From positions 1 through 10,572 of the forward strand of contig SFOJ01000026.1 in assembly GCA_004552445.1 (NCBI GenBank): DNA of 10,572 bases. The letters are read 5' to 3'. Source of the stretch: Mollicutes bacterium. GTDB taxonomy: Bacteria; Bacillota_I; Bacilli_A; RF39; UBA660. The position numbers and the translations under genes were made by a program. Shown in pieces: positions 1 through 6,072 of the stretch. The notes below the pieces were generated by a model, which searched no databases, had not been told where the DNA came from, and was given only the letters and a program-made list of their open reading frames with translations. Position 1 is the stretch's first letter, and each line of letters opens with the position of its first letter.

Positions 1-24
1 TCAAATATTGAATATTTTTTAAAG

Positions 25-363
25 TTATTTAGCATAAGTTATTTCTTCATCAAACTCAACAAAATCTAAATATATCATAAGTATTAAATAGTTTTTACCA
101 TTATCTTTATCATTGATTACTAAGTTATCACGGCCAGCATGTTCTATATAACCTGTAAAGACTCTATCTCTCCATTCAACAGAGTCTGAAAAAGATGCAT
201 GAACCCTAACTTTTTTACCAATATTATTCCTAAGAATATTTTCTATGTAACTTTGTTCACTAGTAAGCATATAATCGTCACTTGGTTTCTTTTCATAGTA
301 TTCATTATTCTCACGTTCTATATCATTTATAAATACTGGACTTTGATAATAACTACCATTCAC
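25..363 (-). CDS. gerQ: GerQ-like spore coat protein
   Basis: A 112-residue protein resembling the spore coat protein GerQ (YwdL). In Bacillus, GerQ is needed for proper localisation of the cortex-lytic enzyme CwlJ and is cross-linked by transglutaminase. The family block runs from about residue 36 to the end: SEQSYIENILR, then the W-x-D-R-V-F-T-G-x-I-E-x-AGRD stretch, then YLILMIYLDFVEFDEEI. It is shorter than B. subtilis GerQ because the Gln/Pro-rich N-terminal tail is reduced to about 35 residues. I chose the GTG at 361-363 because AAAGGAG lies 8 bases upstream; the open frame reaches a TTG at 396, but that would put the ribosome binding site inside the gene. It is divergent from pduL. A mother-cell-type promoter is possible but weak (see findings). 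The family match is confident; the germination role is inferred from the family. Confidence 0.85.
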   Translation of the reverse strand: MNGSYYQSPVFINDIERENNEYYEKKPSDDYMLTSEQSYIENILRNNIGKKVRVHASFSDSVEWRDRVFTGYIEHAGRDNLVINDKDNGKNYLILMIYLDFVEFDEEITYAK

Positions 364-371
364 ATTATCAT
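343..371 (+). promoter_or_regulatory. Predicted sigma-A promoter of the pduL-ABC exporter operon
   Basis: A -35 TTGATA at 343-348 and a -10 TATCAT at 366-371 are separated by 17 bases, each one mismatch from consensus. The start of transcription would be near 378. It overlaps the first codons and the ribosome binding site of the divergent gerQ gene, so transcription of the two genes may interfere. Confidence 0.55.
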
Positions 372-413
372 CTCCTTTATAAGTATTAAATGACAAAATT
401 AGTAAGTTTTAGT

Positions 414-971
414 ATGAATATAAAAATAGGTGTATCAAATCATCATGTTCATTTGACTAAAGAAGTATTGGAAACATTATTTGGTAAAGGTTATGAATTA
501 ACTCCTAAAAGATATTTAACTCAAAAAGGTCAATATGCATGTGAAGAAACAGTAACTCTTAAAAAAGGTAAAAAAGTATTAGAACATGTACGTATTATAG
601 GCCCATGTAGAAAGTATACTCAAGTAGAACTTCTTGAAAGAGATAACGAATATTTTAACTTAGACTCACCAGTTAGAAAAAGCGGAGACTTAATAGGTAG
701 TGAAACAATAACTATAGTTGGACCTAAAGGAGAACATGAAGCAGTAGAATCAACAATTATCGCAGATAGACACATTCATATGAGTGCAAGTGACTTAGAA
801 ACATTCAAAAGACATAATGATGAAGTAGTATCCGTTAAAGTAGAAAATGGTGTTACTTTAGATGATGTTCATATCAAATCAGATGAAAGTTGTGTACTTG
901 AGATGCATATGAATAAAGATGAAGCAGAAAAACTTGGTATAGAAACAGGAATGGAAGTGATTATATGTTAA
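414..971 (+). CDS. pduL: PduL-type phosphate acyltransferase (phosphotransacylase)
   Basis: PduL enzymes interconvert acyl-CoA (propionyl- or acetyl-CoA) plus phosphate with acyl phosphate plus CoA, linking CoA thioesters to ATP formation through an acetate/propionate kinase. They are unrelated to classical Pta. From the ATG at 414 the protein has 185 residues and both repeats of the family: SNHHVHLT (His11, His13), GPCRKYTQVEL (Arg66 in the phosphate/CoA site region), DRHIHMS (His120, His122) and LEMHMNKDEA (His165). These are the usual zinc ligands. No N-terminal microcompartment-targeting extension is present, and no microcompartment shell genes are nearby, so it is probably a cytosolic enzyme for acetate formation. 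An in-frame ATG at 390 would add eight residues (MTKLVSFS); neither start has a clear ribosome binding site, and 414 matches the usual family start. It overlaps the following ATPase gene by 7 bases. Confidence 0.9.
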   Translation: MNIKIGVSNHHVHLTKEVLETLFGKGYELTPKRYLTQKGQYACEETVTLKKGKKVLEHVRIIGPCRKYTQVELLERDNEYFNLDSPVRKSGDLIGSETITIVGPKGEHEAVESTIIADRHIHMSASDLETFKRHNDEVVSVKVENGVTLDDVHIKSDESCVLEMHMNKDEAEKLGIETGMEVIIC

Positions 972-1864
972 AAGTTGAACATGTAACAAAATACTATGAT
1001 GACTTTAGAGCAGTAAATGATCTTTCATTTGAAGTAAAAGATGGAGAAATATTTGGTCTTTTAGGAGTAAATGGCGCAGGTAAAACAACAACATTTAGAA
1101 TGATTATGGGACTTTTAGATAAAACAGAAGGAAATATAACACTAAATGATAAAAAGATAGATTATAGCGTTTCAGATGAAATAGGTTTCTTAACAGAAGA
1201 AAGAAGTTTATTACCATCAAAAACAGTACTAGAACAAGCAGTATTTTATGGAGTATTAAAAGGTCTTACAGAAAAAGAAGTAGAAAAAAGATTAGAAAAA
1301 TACTTAGAAGAATTTGGTATAACAGATTATAAAAATAAAAAGATAAAAGAACTATCTAAAGGTAATCAACAAAAAATACAATTTATAATAAGTATAATTC
1401 ATGAACCAAAACTACTAATACTAGATGAACCATTTAGCGGATTAGATCCAATAAATGTTGAAATGTTCAAAAAAGAAATATTAAGACTTAAAAAGAAAGG
1501 TACTATTATAATATTCTCATCACATATGATGGAACATATAGAGTACTTCTGTGATTCACTTATTATATTAGTAAAAGGAAACACAGTATTAAAAGGAAAA
1601 CTAACTAAAATAAAAGAAGACTTTAGAAAGAAAAATGTAAAAGTAAAAGCAGACTTAAACGAAGAAGAAATAAAAAAATTAAATGGTGTAGAAAGTATTG
1701 AAAAAAATAAAGATGAATACACTATTAAAATAGAAGATAGTTCATATATAAACACATTATTTAAAGCAGTATCTAAATATGATAATGTAACTAAATTTGT
1801 AGTTGAAGAACCAACTTTAAATGAAATATTTGTAAGTAAAGTAGGAGAAGTATATGAAAAATAA
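965..1864 (+). CDS. ABC exporter ATP-binding protein, NatA/YhaQ-like
   Basis: A cytoplasmic nucleotide-binding subunit of 299 residues that would power the permease encoded next. Visible motifs are Walker A GVNGAGKT (34-41), a Q-loop region near IGFLTEERSLLP (73-84), signature LSKGNQQK (130-137), Walker B LLILDEP with Asp154 and catalytic Glu155, D-loop SGLDP (158-162) and the switch His187 in SSHMMEH. The FLTEER segment and the C-terminal domain of about 90 residues ending in VVEEPTLNEIFV are typical of the NatA/YhaQ drug and sodium exporter ATPases. The ATG at 965 has a GGAAG site 7 bases upstream, inside the end of pduL; the 7-base overlap implies coupled translation. It overlaps the permease gene by 11 bases. 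The substrate cannot be told from the sequence. Confidence 0.92.
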   Translation: MLKVEHVTKYYDDFRAVNDLSFEVKDGEIFGLLGVNGAGKTTTFRMIMGLLDKTEGNITLNDKKIDYSVSDEIGFLTEERSLLPSKTVLEQAVFYGVLKGLTEKEVEKRLEKYLEEFGITDYKNKKIKELSKGNQQKIQFIISIIHEPKLLILDEPFSGLDPINVEMFKKEILRLKKKGTIIIFSSHMMEHIEYFCDSLIILVKGNTVLKGKLTKIKEDFRKKNVKVKADLNEEEIKKLNGVESIEKNKDEYTIKIEDSSYINTLFKAVSKYDNVTKFVVEEPTLNEIFVSKVGEVYEK

Positions 1865-3197
1865 ATTTAAATTTTTAACTCGTGATAGTCTTAAGAAAAA
1901 AATATGTACTAAATCTTTTAAAATAATAAATATAATAATTTGTTTAATAACAATATGCTTAATAAATTTAGATTCTATAGTTAAATTCTTTGGTGGAGAT
2001 TTTGAAGAACAAATAAATGTGTATATAGTTGATGAAGTAGGTATATATGACGATTTAGAAGAAACTATGAAAAGTGGTTATAAAGATATACTAGATAACT
2101 ATAATGCTAAGATTAGTAAAACTGATAAGACAATTGATGAACTAAAAGAAGAAATTATCAAAGATGAAACTAAAGATATAATTATAAATGTTAAAAAAAT
2201 TGAAAAAGAGTCATTAGATAAAATGTTCAATGTGGATATGATATCATATGATTATATAGATAATATTTTATATCAAGATTTATTAAATGCTTTAAATACT
2301 ACTAAAATAAATATGGCAATGAAAACAGCAAATATTAGTGAAGAAGTATTAAATAGCATTTATAAAACAGTAGAAATAAATAGAATATACTTAGATGAAA
2401 ATTTAAATGAAAATGAAGAATTAATAAAACTAATTGGAAGTATAATTGTTATAGTATTTATAGTACCATTCTTCATATTAATAGTACTTATGGTTCAAAT
2501 GATAGGTGCTGAAATCAATGAAGAAAAAAGTACTAAGAGTATGGAAATTATAATATCAAGTGTAACACCTGAAGCACACTTTATGTCAAAGCTAGTTGCA
2601 TCTAATATATTTGCAATATTACAAGGAGCATTATTACTACTTTATGCATTTATAGGTTCATTAATTAGATTCTTTACTACATCAAGTGGTATATCAAGTG
2701 TAGTTGGAACAACTGAAGCAGGAAAGATAAGTGCATACATAAAAATGTTCTTAGAAAGTGATATGGCATCAAAACTATTAGCTGGAATTCCATTCTTTAT
2801 AATATTGATTATACTTAGTTTCTTAGCATATTCATTATTTATAGGAGTACTTGCTAGTATGACAACAAGTATGGAAGATTATAATCAAATACAAACTCCA
2901 GTTATGATATTCTTAATGTTAGGTTATTATTTAGCTCTATATGCATCAGTATATCAAGGAGCAGTATTTATAAAAGTAGCATCATTCATACCGTTTATTT
3001 CAGGAATACTTGCACCAGTAATGTACACACTAGGAGAAATGACAATAATAGATTTAATAATATCAATAGTACTAATGATAATAACATGTTTATTACTATA
3101 TAAATATGGACTTAGAATTTATAAAGAAGGAATACTAAATTATTCATCAAGTAAACTATGGAATAAGATATTTAAATCACTAAAAAATAAAAATTAA
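1854..3197 (+). CDS. ABC-2 type exporter permease, NatB/YhaP-like
   Basis: Membrane subunit of 447 residues paired with the ATPase before it. One membrane segment lies near residues 23-42. A large, mostly charged extracytoplasmic domain follows (about 45-188). A cluster of about six hydrophobic segments then lies near 191-215, 245-271, 306-333, 347-368, 370-392 and 396-418. After the second segment comes EINEEKSTKSMEIIISSVTP, the ABC-2 coupling-helix signature of NatB/YhaP proteins. This layout (one helix, big external domain, C-terminal helix bundle) is the usual one for the family. The ATG has AGGAG 7 bases upstream within the ATPase gene. The pair probably exports a small molecule, peptide or cation; which one is unknown. 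The gene's stop codon forms part of the following terminator hairpin. Confidence 0.9.
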   Translation: MKNKFKFLTRDSLKKKICTKSFKIINIIICLITICLINLDSIVKFFGGDFEEQINVYIVDEVGIYDDLEETMKSGYKDILDNYNAKISKTDKTIDELKEEIIKDETKDIIINVKKIEKESLDKMFNVDMISYDYIDNILYQDLLNALNTTKINMAMKTANISEEVLNSIYKTVEINRIYLDENLNENEELIKLIGSIIVIVFIVPFFILIVLMVQMIGAEINEEKSTKSMEIIISSVTPEAHFMSKLVASNIFAILQGALLLLYAFIGSLIRFFTTSSGISSVVGTTEAGKISAYIKMFLESDMASKLLAGIPFFIILIILSFLAYSLFIGVLASMTTSMEDYNQIQTPVMIFLMLGYYLALYASVYQGAVFIKVASFIPFISGILAPVMYTLGEMTIIDLIISIVLMIITCLLLYKYGLRIYKEGILNYSSSKLWNKIFKSLKNKN

Positions 3198-3224
3198 TGT
3201 TAACAATTTGTTAACATTTTTCTT
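3196..3224 (+). terminator. AT-rich hairpin ending the pduL-exporter operon
   Basis: A perfect 10-bp stem, AATGTTAACA (3196-3205) and TGTTAACATT (3209-3218), with a 3-base loop is followed by TTTCTTT. It starts in the permease stop codon. The stem has few G/C pairs, so it may be a weak terminator. The GTTAAC palindromes could alternatively be an operator for the kinase gene downstream. Confidence 0.5.
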
Positions 3225-3245
3225 TACATTAAAATTAACTTTAGT

Positions 3246-3274
3246 TTTACGTATTATTTTATTTATGATAGTAT
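3246..3274 (+). promoter_or_regulatory. Predicted promoter of the kinase-like gene
   Basis: A -35 TTTACG (3246-3251), a 17-base spacer and a -10 TAGTAT (3269-3274) preceded by TGA give an extended -10 element. Transcription would start near 3281, about 14 bases before the chosen start codon. Confidence 0.4.
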
Positions 3275-3294
3275 ATATACTTAAGAGGTATACC

Positions 3295-3999
3295 ATGAGA
3301 AGAGAAAAAGTATTTACACAAATACCTGAAGGTTATTATCAAAAAAAATTAAGTAGTGGGTGTAGTGCGACATGTTATTTAACTGATTTTGGAAAAGTGT
3401 TTAAAGAATATCCTGGAGAATATGAATATTTAAGAGAGTTAGAATATTTAACTTATTACCAAAGTGAATACTTTGCATTCCCAGAAGAATTTATATTTTT
3501 ATTAGAAGAAGAAAGAAAATCATTAAGAGGATATTTAATGAAATATATTGAAGGAACATCAATAAGAACTTTAGAAGATACAACAAAGTTAAGAGATTTT
3601 GTAAATGCATTAAATGAATTTGAAAGAGAAATGTTAAGATTAACCACACAAGGACTTATATTTAATGATTTAAATCAAGATAATTTAATATATACACCAG
3701 ATAAAAGAATAAAAGCAATAGATACTGATCTTTATGATGTAACATCAGATGATGACTTTGGTAATATGTACAAAAGAAATTTAAAAGAATTAGCAGCTAC
3801 TATAATTGCAGAATTTGTATGTGGAAATAGGTTTAAAAGTAATTATATGAGTGAATGTGTAGAAAAATGCGGAGCTTATGGAAGACTTAGAAGTAGTAGC
3901 CTTTTAGAAATTTTAGCAGAAGAATCAGAAAAAGAAACAAAAGAAACAGTTGAAACAGTAGGAGAACTTAAACAAGTATTAAAATTATTAAAAAAATAA
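3295..3999 (+). CDS. Eukaryotic-type protein kinase-like protein
   Basis: A 234-residue protein with a compact kinase fold signature. Visible are a glycine-loop-like LSSGCSATCYL (19-29), the beta-3 lysine in VFKEY (Lys37), a possible helix-C Glu (Glu48 or Glu50 in YLRELEYL), the hinge-like YLMKYIEG (80-87), a catalytic loop IFNDLNQDNLIY with Asp125 and Asn130, and IDTD with Asp143 in place of DFG. All core catalytic positions look occupied, so activity is plausible. The HRD motif reads FND and DFG reads DTD, as in atypical or small-molecule kinases, so the substrate (protein, sugar or antibiotic) cannot be assigned. The ATG at 3295 follows AAGAGG. The open frame extends 29 codons upstream through hydrophobic residues, but that stretch covers the terminator and promoter and is probably not translated. 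No transmembrane or PASTA domains are present. Confidence 0.7.
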   Translation: MRREKVFTQIPEGYYQKKLSSGCSATCYLTDFGKVFKEYPGEYEYLRELEYLTYYQSEYFAFPEEFIFLLEEERKSLRGYLMKYIEGTSIRTLEDTTKLRDFVNALNEFEREMLRLTTQGLIFNDLNQDNLIYTPDKRIKAIDTDLYDVTSDDDFGNMYKRNLKELAATIIAEFVCGNRFKSNYMSECVEKCGAYGRLRSSSLLEILAEESEKETKETVETVGELKQVLKLLKK

Positions 4000-4003
4000 A
4001 AAA

Positions 4004-4032
4004 TTGAAAAAAGAATATAATTATGATATAAT
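4004..4032 (+). promoter_or_regulatory. Strong promoter of the nucleotidase-like gene
   Basis: A -35 TTGAAA (4004-4009), a 17-base spacer and a perfect -10 TATAAT (4027-4032) with an upstream TGA (extended -10). The -10 sits in a palindrome, TTATGAT-ATA-ATCATAA (4021-4037). Confidence 0.75.
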
Positions 4033-4056
4033 CATAAGCCCAAAGGAGTGACAAGT

Positions 4057-4620
4057 GTGAATATAGGTATAGATATAGATGATACTCTAACAAATACAAA
4101 TGAAGCAAGTGAAGAATATGTTCTTAAATATGAAAGAGAACATCCAAATATTAAATTAGATCATTATAAATTAATAAGAGGTAATATAGATACACCTGAA
4201 GCAAAAAAATTTTTCAAAGAAAACATAAAAAAAATTTGTGATAACGTGTCAATTAAAGAAAATGCAAAAAGTGTTATTGATAAATTAAGAGATGAAGGAA
4301 ATAAAATATATTTCATAACGGCAAGAAGTAATACATATTTTAAAGATGCACATAAATACGTAGAAGAATATTTAAAAAAGAATAATATAAATTATGATAA
4401 GATTATTACTTCACATACATATAAAGTACAAATATGTAAAGATGAAGAAATAGATTTTATGTTTGATGATGGAATAGACACAATAGAATCATTAAATAAA
4501 AATAATATTAAAGGAGCAGTATTCACTTCAAGATTAAATAAAGATATAGAAACATCATCAGATAGAGTAAGTTCATGGTTAGAACTTTATGAATACATAC
4601 ATAAAAATTGTAAAAAATAA
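4057..4620 (+). CDS. HAD-superfamily 5'(3')-deoxyribonucleotidase-like protein
   Basis: A 187-residue phosphatase-like protein of the HAD superfamily, closest in pattern to the NT5C/YqfW-type nucleotidases that dephosphorylate (deoxy)nucleoside monophosphates. Motif I is DIDDTLTN (nucleophile Asp6, acid/base Asp8, Thr10). Motif II is the Thr of YFITARS. Motif III/IV is a Lys in SHTYKVQICK, then FMFDDGIDTI with the metal-binding Asp pair. The helical cap lies between motifs I and II (about 14-85). The start is GTG at 4057, with AAAGGAG at 4042-4048 at ideal distance; an upstream in-frame GTG at 4048 overlaps that site and is unlikely. The gene stands alone with its own promoter and is the last chromosomal-looking gene before the mobile element. 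The fold is confident; the exact substrate is not. Confidence 0.8.
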   Translation: MNIGIDIDDTLTNTNEASEEYVLKYEREHPNIKLDHYKLIRGNIDTPEAKKFFKENIKKICDNVSIKENAKSVIDKLRDEGNKIYFITARSNTYFKDAHKYVEEYLKKNNINYDKIITSHTYKVQICKDEEIDFMFDDGIDTIESLNKNNIKGAVFTSRLNKDIETSSDRVSSWLELYEYIHKNCKK

Positions 4621-4639
4621 AAAAATAAAAAATATTCAA

Positions 4640-4669
4640 TTGACAAAAAAGTCTAAAACATTATATAAT
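4640..4669 (+). promoter_or_regulatory. Consensus promoter of an orphan small RNA
   Basis: A perfect -35 TTGACA (4640-4645) and a perfect -10 TATAAT (4664-4669) are separated by 18 bases. This is the closest match to a housekeeping promoter in the window, yet no convincing protein gene follows on this strand before a terminator 70 bases on. Confidence 0.8.
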
Positions 4670-4674
4670 GATAT

Positions 4675-4773
4675 TGACATAGAAATATGTCAGAGTACTC
4701 GTACGAATCAAACTGCGAGTATTCAACCAAAACCCCCTGAAGTTCCCTCGAAAGAGGGAACACTTTTTGTTTT
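4675..4773 (+). ncRNA. Candidate small RNA with three stem-loops
   Basis: Predicted transcript of about 95-100 nt between a consensus promoter and an intrinsic terminator. Hairpin 1: TGACATA (4675-4681), GAAA loop, TATGTCA (4686-4692). Hairpin 2: GAGTACTCG (4693-4701) pairs with CGAGTATTC (4716-4724), nine pairs with one G-U, around a 14-base loop. A single-stranded, C-rich linker ACCAAAACCCCC follows (about 4726-4737), then the terminator stem. No start codon with a ribosome binding site opens a sensible frame. It does not match tRNA, tmRNA, SRP RNA, 6S or a riboswitch that I recognise. The C-run in an unpaired linker resembles Firmicute small RNAs whose C-rich motifs pair with Shine-Dalgarno sequences, but that is inference. 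Alternatively it is a leader cut off from its gene by insertion of the mobile element. Confidence 0.6.
4742..4773 (+). terminator. Strong intrinsic terminator of the small RNA
   Basis: GTTCCCTC (4742-4749), GAAA tetraloop, GAGGGAAC (4754-4761), then CACTTTTTGTTTT. An 8-bp GC-containing stem and T-run are present on the plus strand only. The opposite strand has no T-run next to the stem, so it is not clearly a terminator for the integrase gene. Confidence 0.85.
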
Positions 4774-4804
4774 ACAAGGGTTTCTGAGGTTTTTAATATT
4801 TTCT

Positions 4805-4846
4805 AGATACCAAGCCAGATACCAAAAACCTTTTTTCAGATACCAA
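4805..4846. repeat. Three AGATACCAA repeats, candidate integrase arm-type sites at the element's left end
   Basis: AGATACCAA occurs at 4805-4813, 4817-4825 and 4838-4846 in direct orientation, 24 bases or more from the integrase stop codon. Clusters of short direct repeats next to int are the usual arm-type sites bound by the N-terminal domain of tyrosine integrases. The strand-exchange core (attL) would then lie a little to the left, probably within 4765-4805. The core itself cannot be defined without the other junction. Confidence 0.55.
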
Positions 4847-4869
4847 ATTTATTTTTTATTTAAGTTTAT

Positions 4870-5988
4870 CTAAATACCTAGATTTAAATTATCTATGGTA
4901 TTTTTTACATTAGTAAGATTATTTGGAAACATGTGAGCATAAGTATCTAATGTTTCTTTAGTACTAGCATGTCCTAAATACTTAGATACAGTTGTTACTG
5001 GTTGTCCTGTATTAATTAAAAGTGATGCACAACTATGTCTAAAAGAGTGTAGTGGTATTCTTCTAATATCAGCACTTTCAGCAATTCGTTTATTTATTCT
5101 ATGCATCATACCAAATGTTAATGGATCTAATTCTCCAAAGATAAACCATTTTTCGTTAAATCCGTAGTATTTCTTTTTCTCATTATAAAGATTTACTAAA
5201 TCATTGTATAAAACATCAGTAAGAGGTAATGTTCTAATACTCTTTTGAGTTTTAGGTGGTGTTAATTCATAATACTTTTGACTATCTTTAATACTATTAG
5301 CTTGTTTAGTAATAGATACTAATTTATTATTCCAATCTATATCAGACCATTGAAGCCCTCGACATTCACCACGTCGTAATCCGCAATAATATAACATTTC
5401 AAACATTGTCTTATCATTTAGATTAGTAGCACCCTTGATATATTTTTGAAATTCTTCAAAAGTATAAACATCTTTTTCTTCTTTCATTTCATTTGGATCT
5501 TTAAAGAATTCTATTTTCTTATAAAAACGCATTAAATTAATATCATACATTTTCATACCCCAGTTAAGAATAATCTTAAGAAATTTTTGAATATCATTTC
5601 TACTAGAACATTTAATAGGCTTATCCCATAATTCTTGTTGAAATTTGTGATATAGATTACCATCCATATCTTTTAACTTAACATTTTCAAAACTAGTAAA
5701 ATATCTTCTTCTTTTTAAATATGTTTCCATAGTTCTTCTACGAACTTTATTTTTTTGTGATTCAATATATTGGTCGGTAAGAGTACCAAAGGTCATATCC
5801 ATATCTCCACCAAACTCAACTTTATTATTTAAAAACTCTCTTTCAGCATTCATTGCATCAAGTTTAGTTTTATATGCTTGTGAAAACTTCTTTTTCCATT
5901 TTCCACTCTTATCTTTTTCGTTCCAATAATATTTATATTTACGACCATCTTTAGTCCATTGATTTTTAGGTAATTTATATATTCCCAT
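4870..5988 (-). CDS. int: Tyrosine recombinase / integrase of a mobile element
   Basis: Site-specific recombinase of 372 residues, the usual length for phage and ICE integrases, that would insert and excise the element. An arm-type DNA-binding domain occupies about residues 1-58 (basic, aromatic-rich). The core-binding SAM-like domain covers about 65-165 and the catalytic domain 175-365. The catalytic residues are all present: Arg205 in YCGLRRGE, Lys246 in PPKTQKS, His314 and Arg317 in LHSFRHS, His340 in YLGHAS and nucleophile Tyr350 in TLDTYAHMF. The ATG at 5988 has AAAGGAGG 8 bases upstream. It lies 84 bases after the relaxase gene on the same strand and ends beside the AGATACCAA repeats, the normal place for int at an element end. 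It may be read through from the operon or use a weak local promoter. Function confident. Confidence 0.95.
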   Translation of the reverse strand: MGIYKLPKNQWTKDGRKYKYYWNEKDKSGKWKKKFSQAYKTKLDAMNAEREFLNNKVEFGGDMDMTFGTLTDQYIESQKNKVRRRTMETYLKRRRYFTSFENVKLKDMDGNLYHKFQQELWDKPIKCSSRNDIQKFLKIILNWGMKMYDINLMRFYKKIEFFKDPNEMKEEKDVYTFEEFQKYIKGATNLNDKTMFEMLYYCGLRRGECRGLQWSDIDWNNKLVSITKQANSIKDSQKYYELTPPKTQKSIRTLPLTDVLYNDLVNLYNEKKKYYGFNEKWFIFGELDPLTFGMMHRINKRIAESADIRRIPLHSFRHSCASLLINTGQPVTTVSKYLGHASTKETLDTYAHMFPNNLTNVKNTIDNLNLGI

Positions 5989-6072
5989 ATATCGTTCCTC
6001 CTTTGTTGGAATTTATAAATATACCAGTTCGTAACAATCTTATTTTATCATATAAACTGATAATATTATAAA

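Noticed and set aside
1..24. AAATATT/AATATTT hairpin downstream of gerQ as a terminator
   Set aside because: Seven A/T pairs with almost no loop, and cut by the window edge; cannot be judged.
199..393. Plus-strand open frame of 64 codons rich in Ile/Phe/Thr
   Set aside because: It is antisense to the convincingly conserved gerQ gene and has no ribosome binding site; the hydrophobic composition comes from AT-rich antisense sequence.
1399..1755. Minus-strand open frame of 118 codons
   Set aside because: Antisense to the ABC ATPase gene over Walker B and the C-terminal domain; low-complexity Ser/Phe/Ile composition.
3208..3294. 29-codon N-terminal extension of the kinase-like gene with a hydrophobic stretch
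   Set aside because: The hydrophobic residues are encoded by the terminator and promoter region; a better-placed ATG with AAGAGG is at 3295.
3456..3647. Minus-strand open frame of 63 codons
   Set aside because: Antisense to the kinase-like gene; no start signal.
4675..4773. The region as a tRNA, tmRNA end, SRP RNA or known riboswitch
   Set aside because: No T-arm, CCA, SRP loop or recognised aptamer motif, and no gene follows on the same strand.
4589..4873. Plus-strand open frame of 94 codons
   Set aside because: It crosses the nucleotidase end, a consensus promoter, a strong terminator and the arm-type repeats; no family resemblance or ribosome binding site.
6045..6063. TTATCA/TGATAA inverted repeat between the relaxase and integrase genes as a terminator
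   Set aside because: Only six A/T-rich pairs with a weak T-run; expected by chance in this composition.
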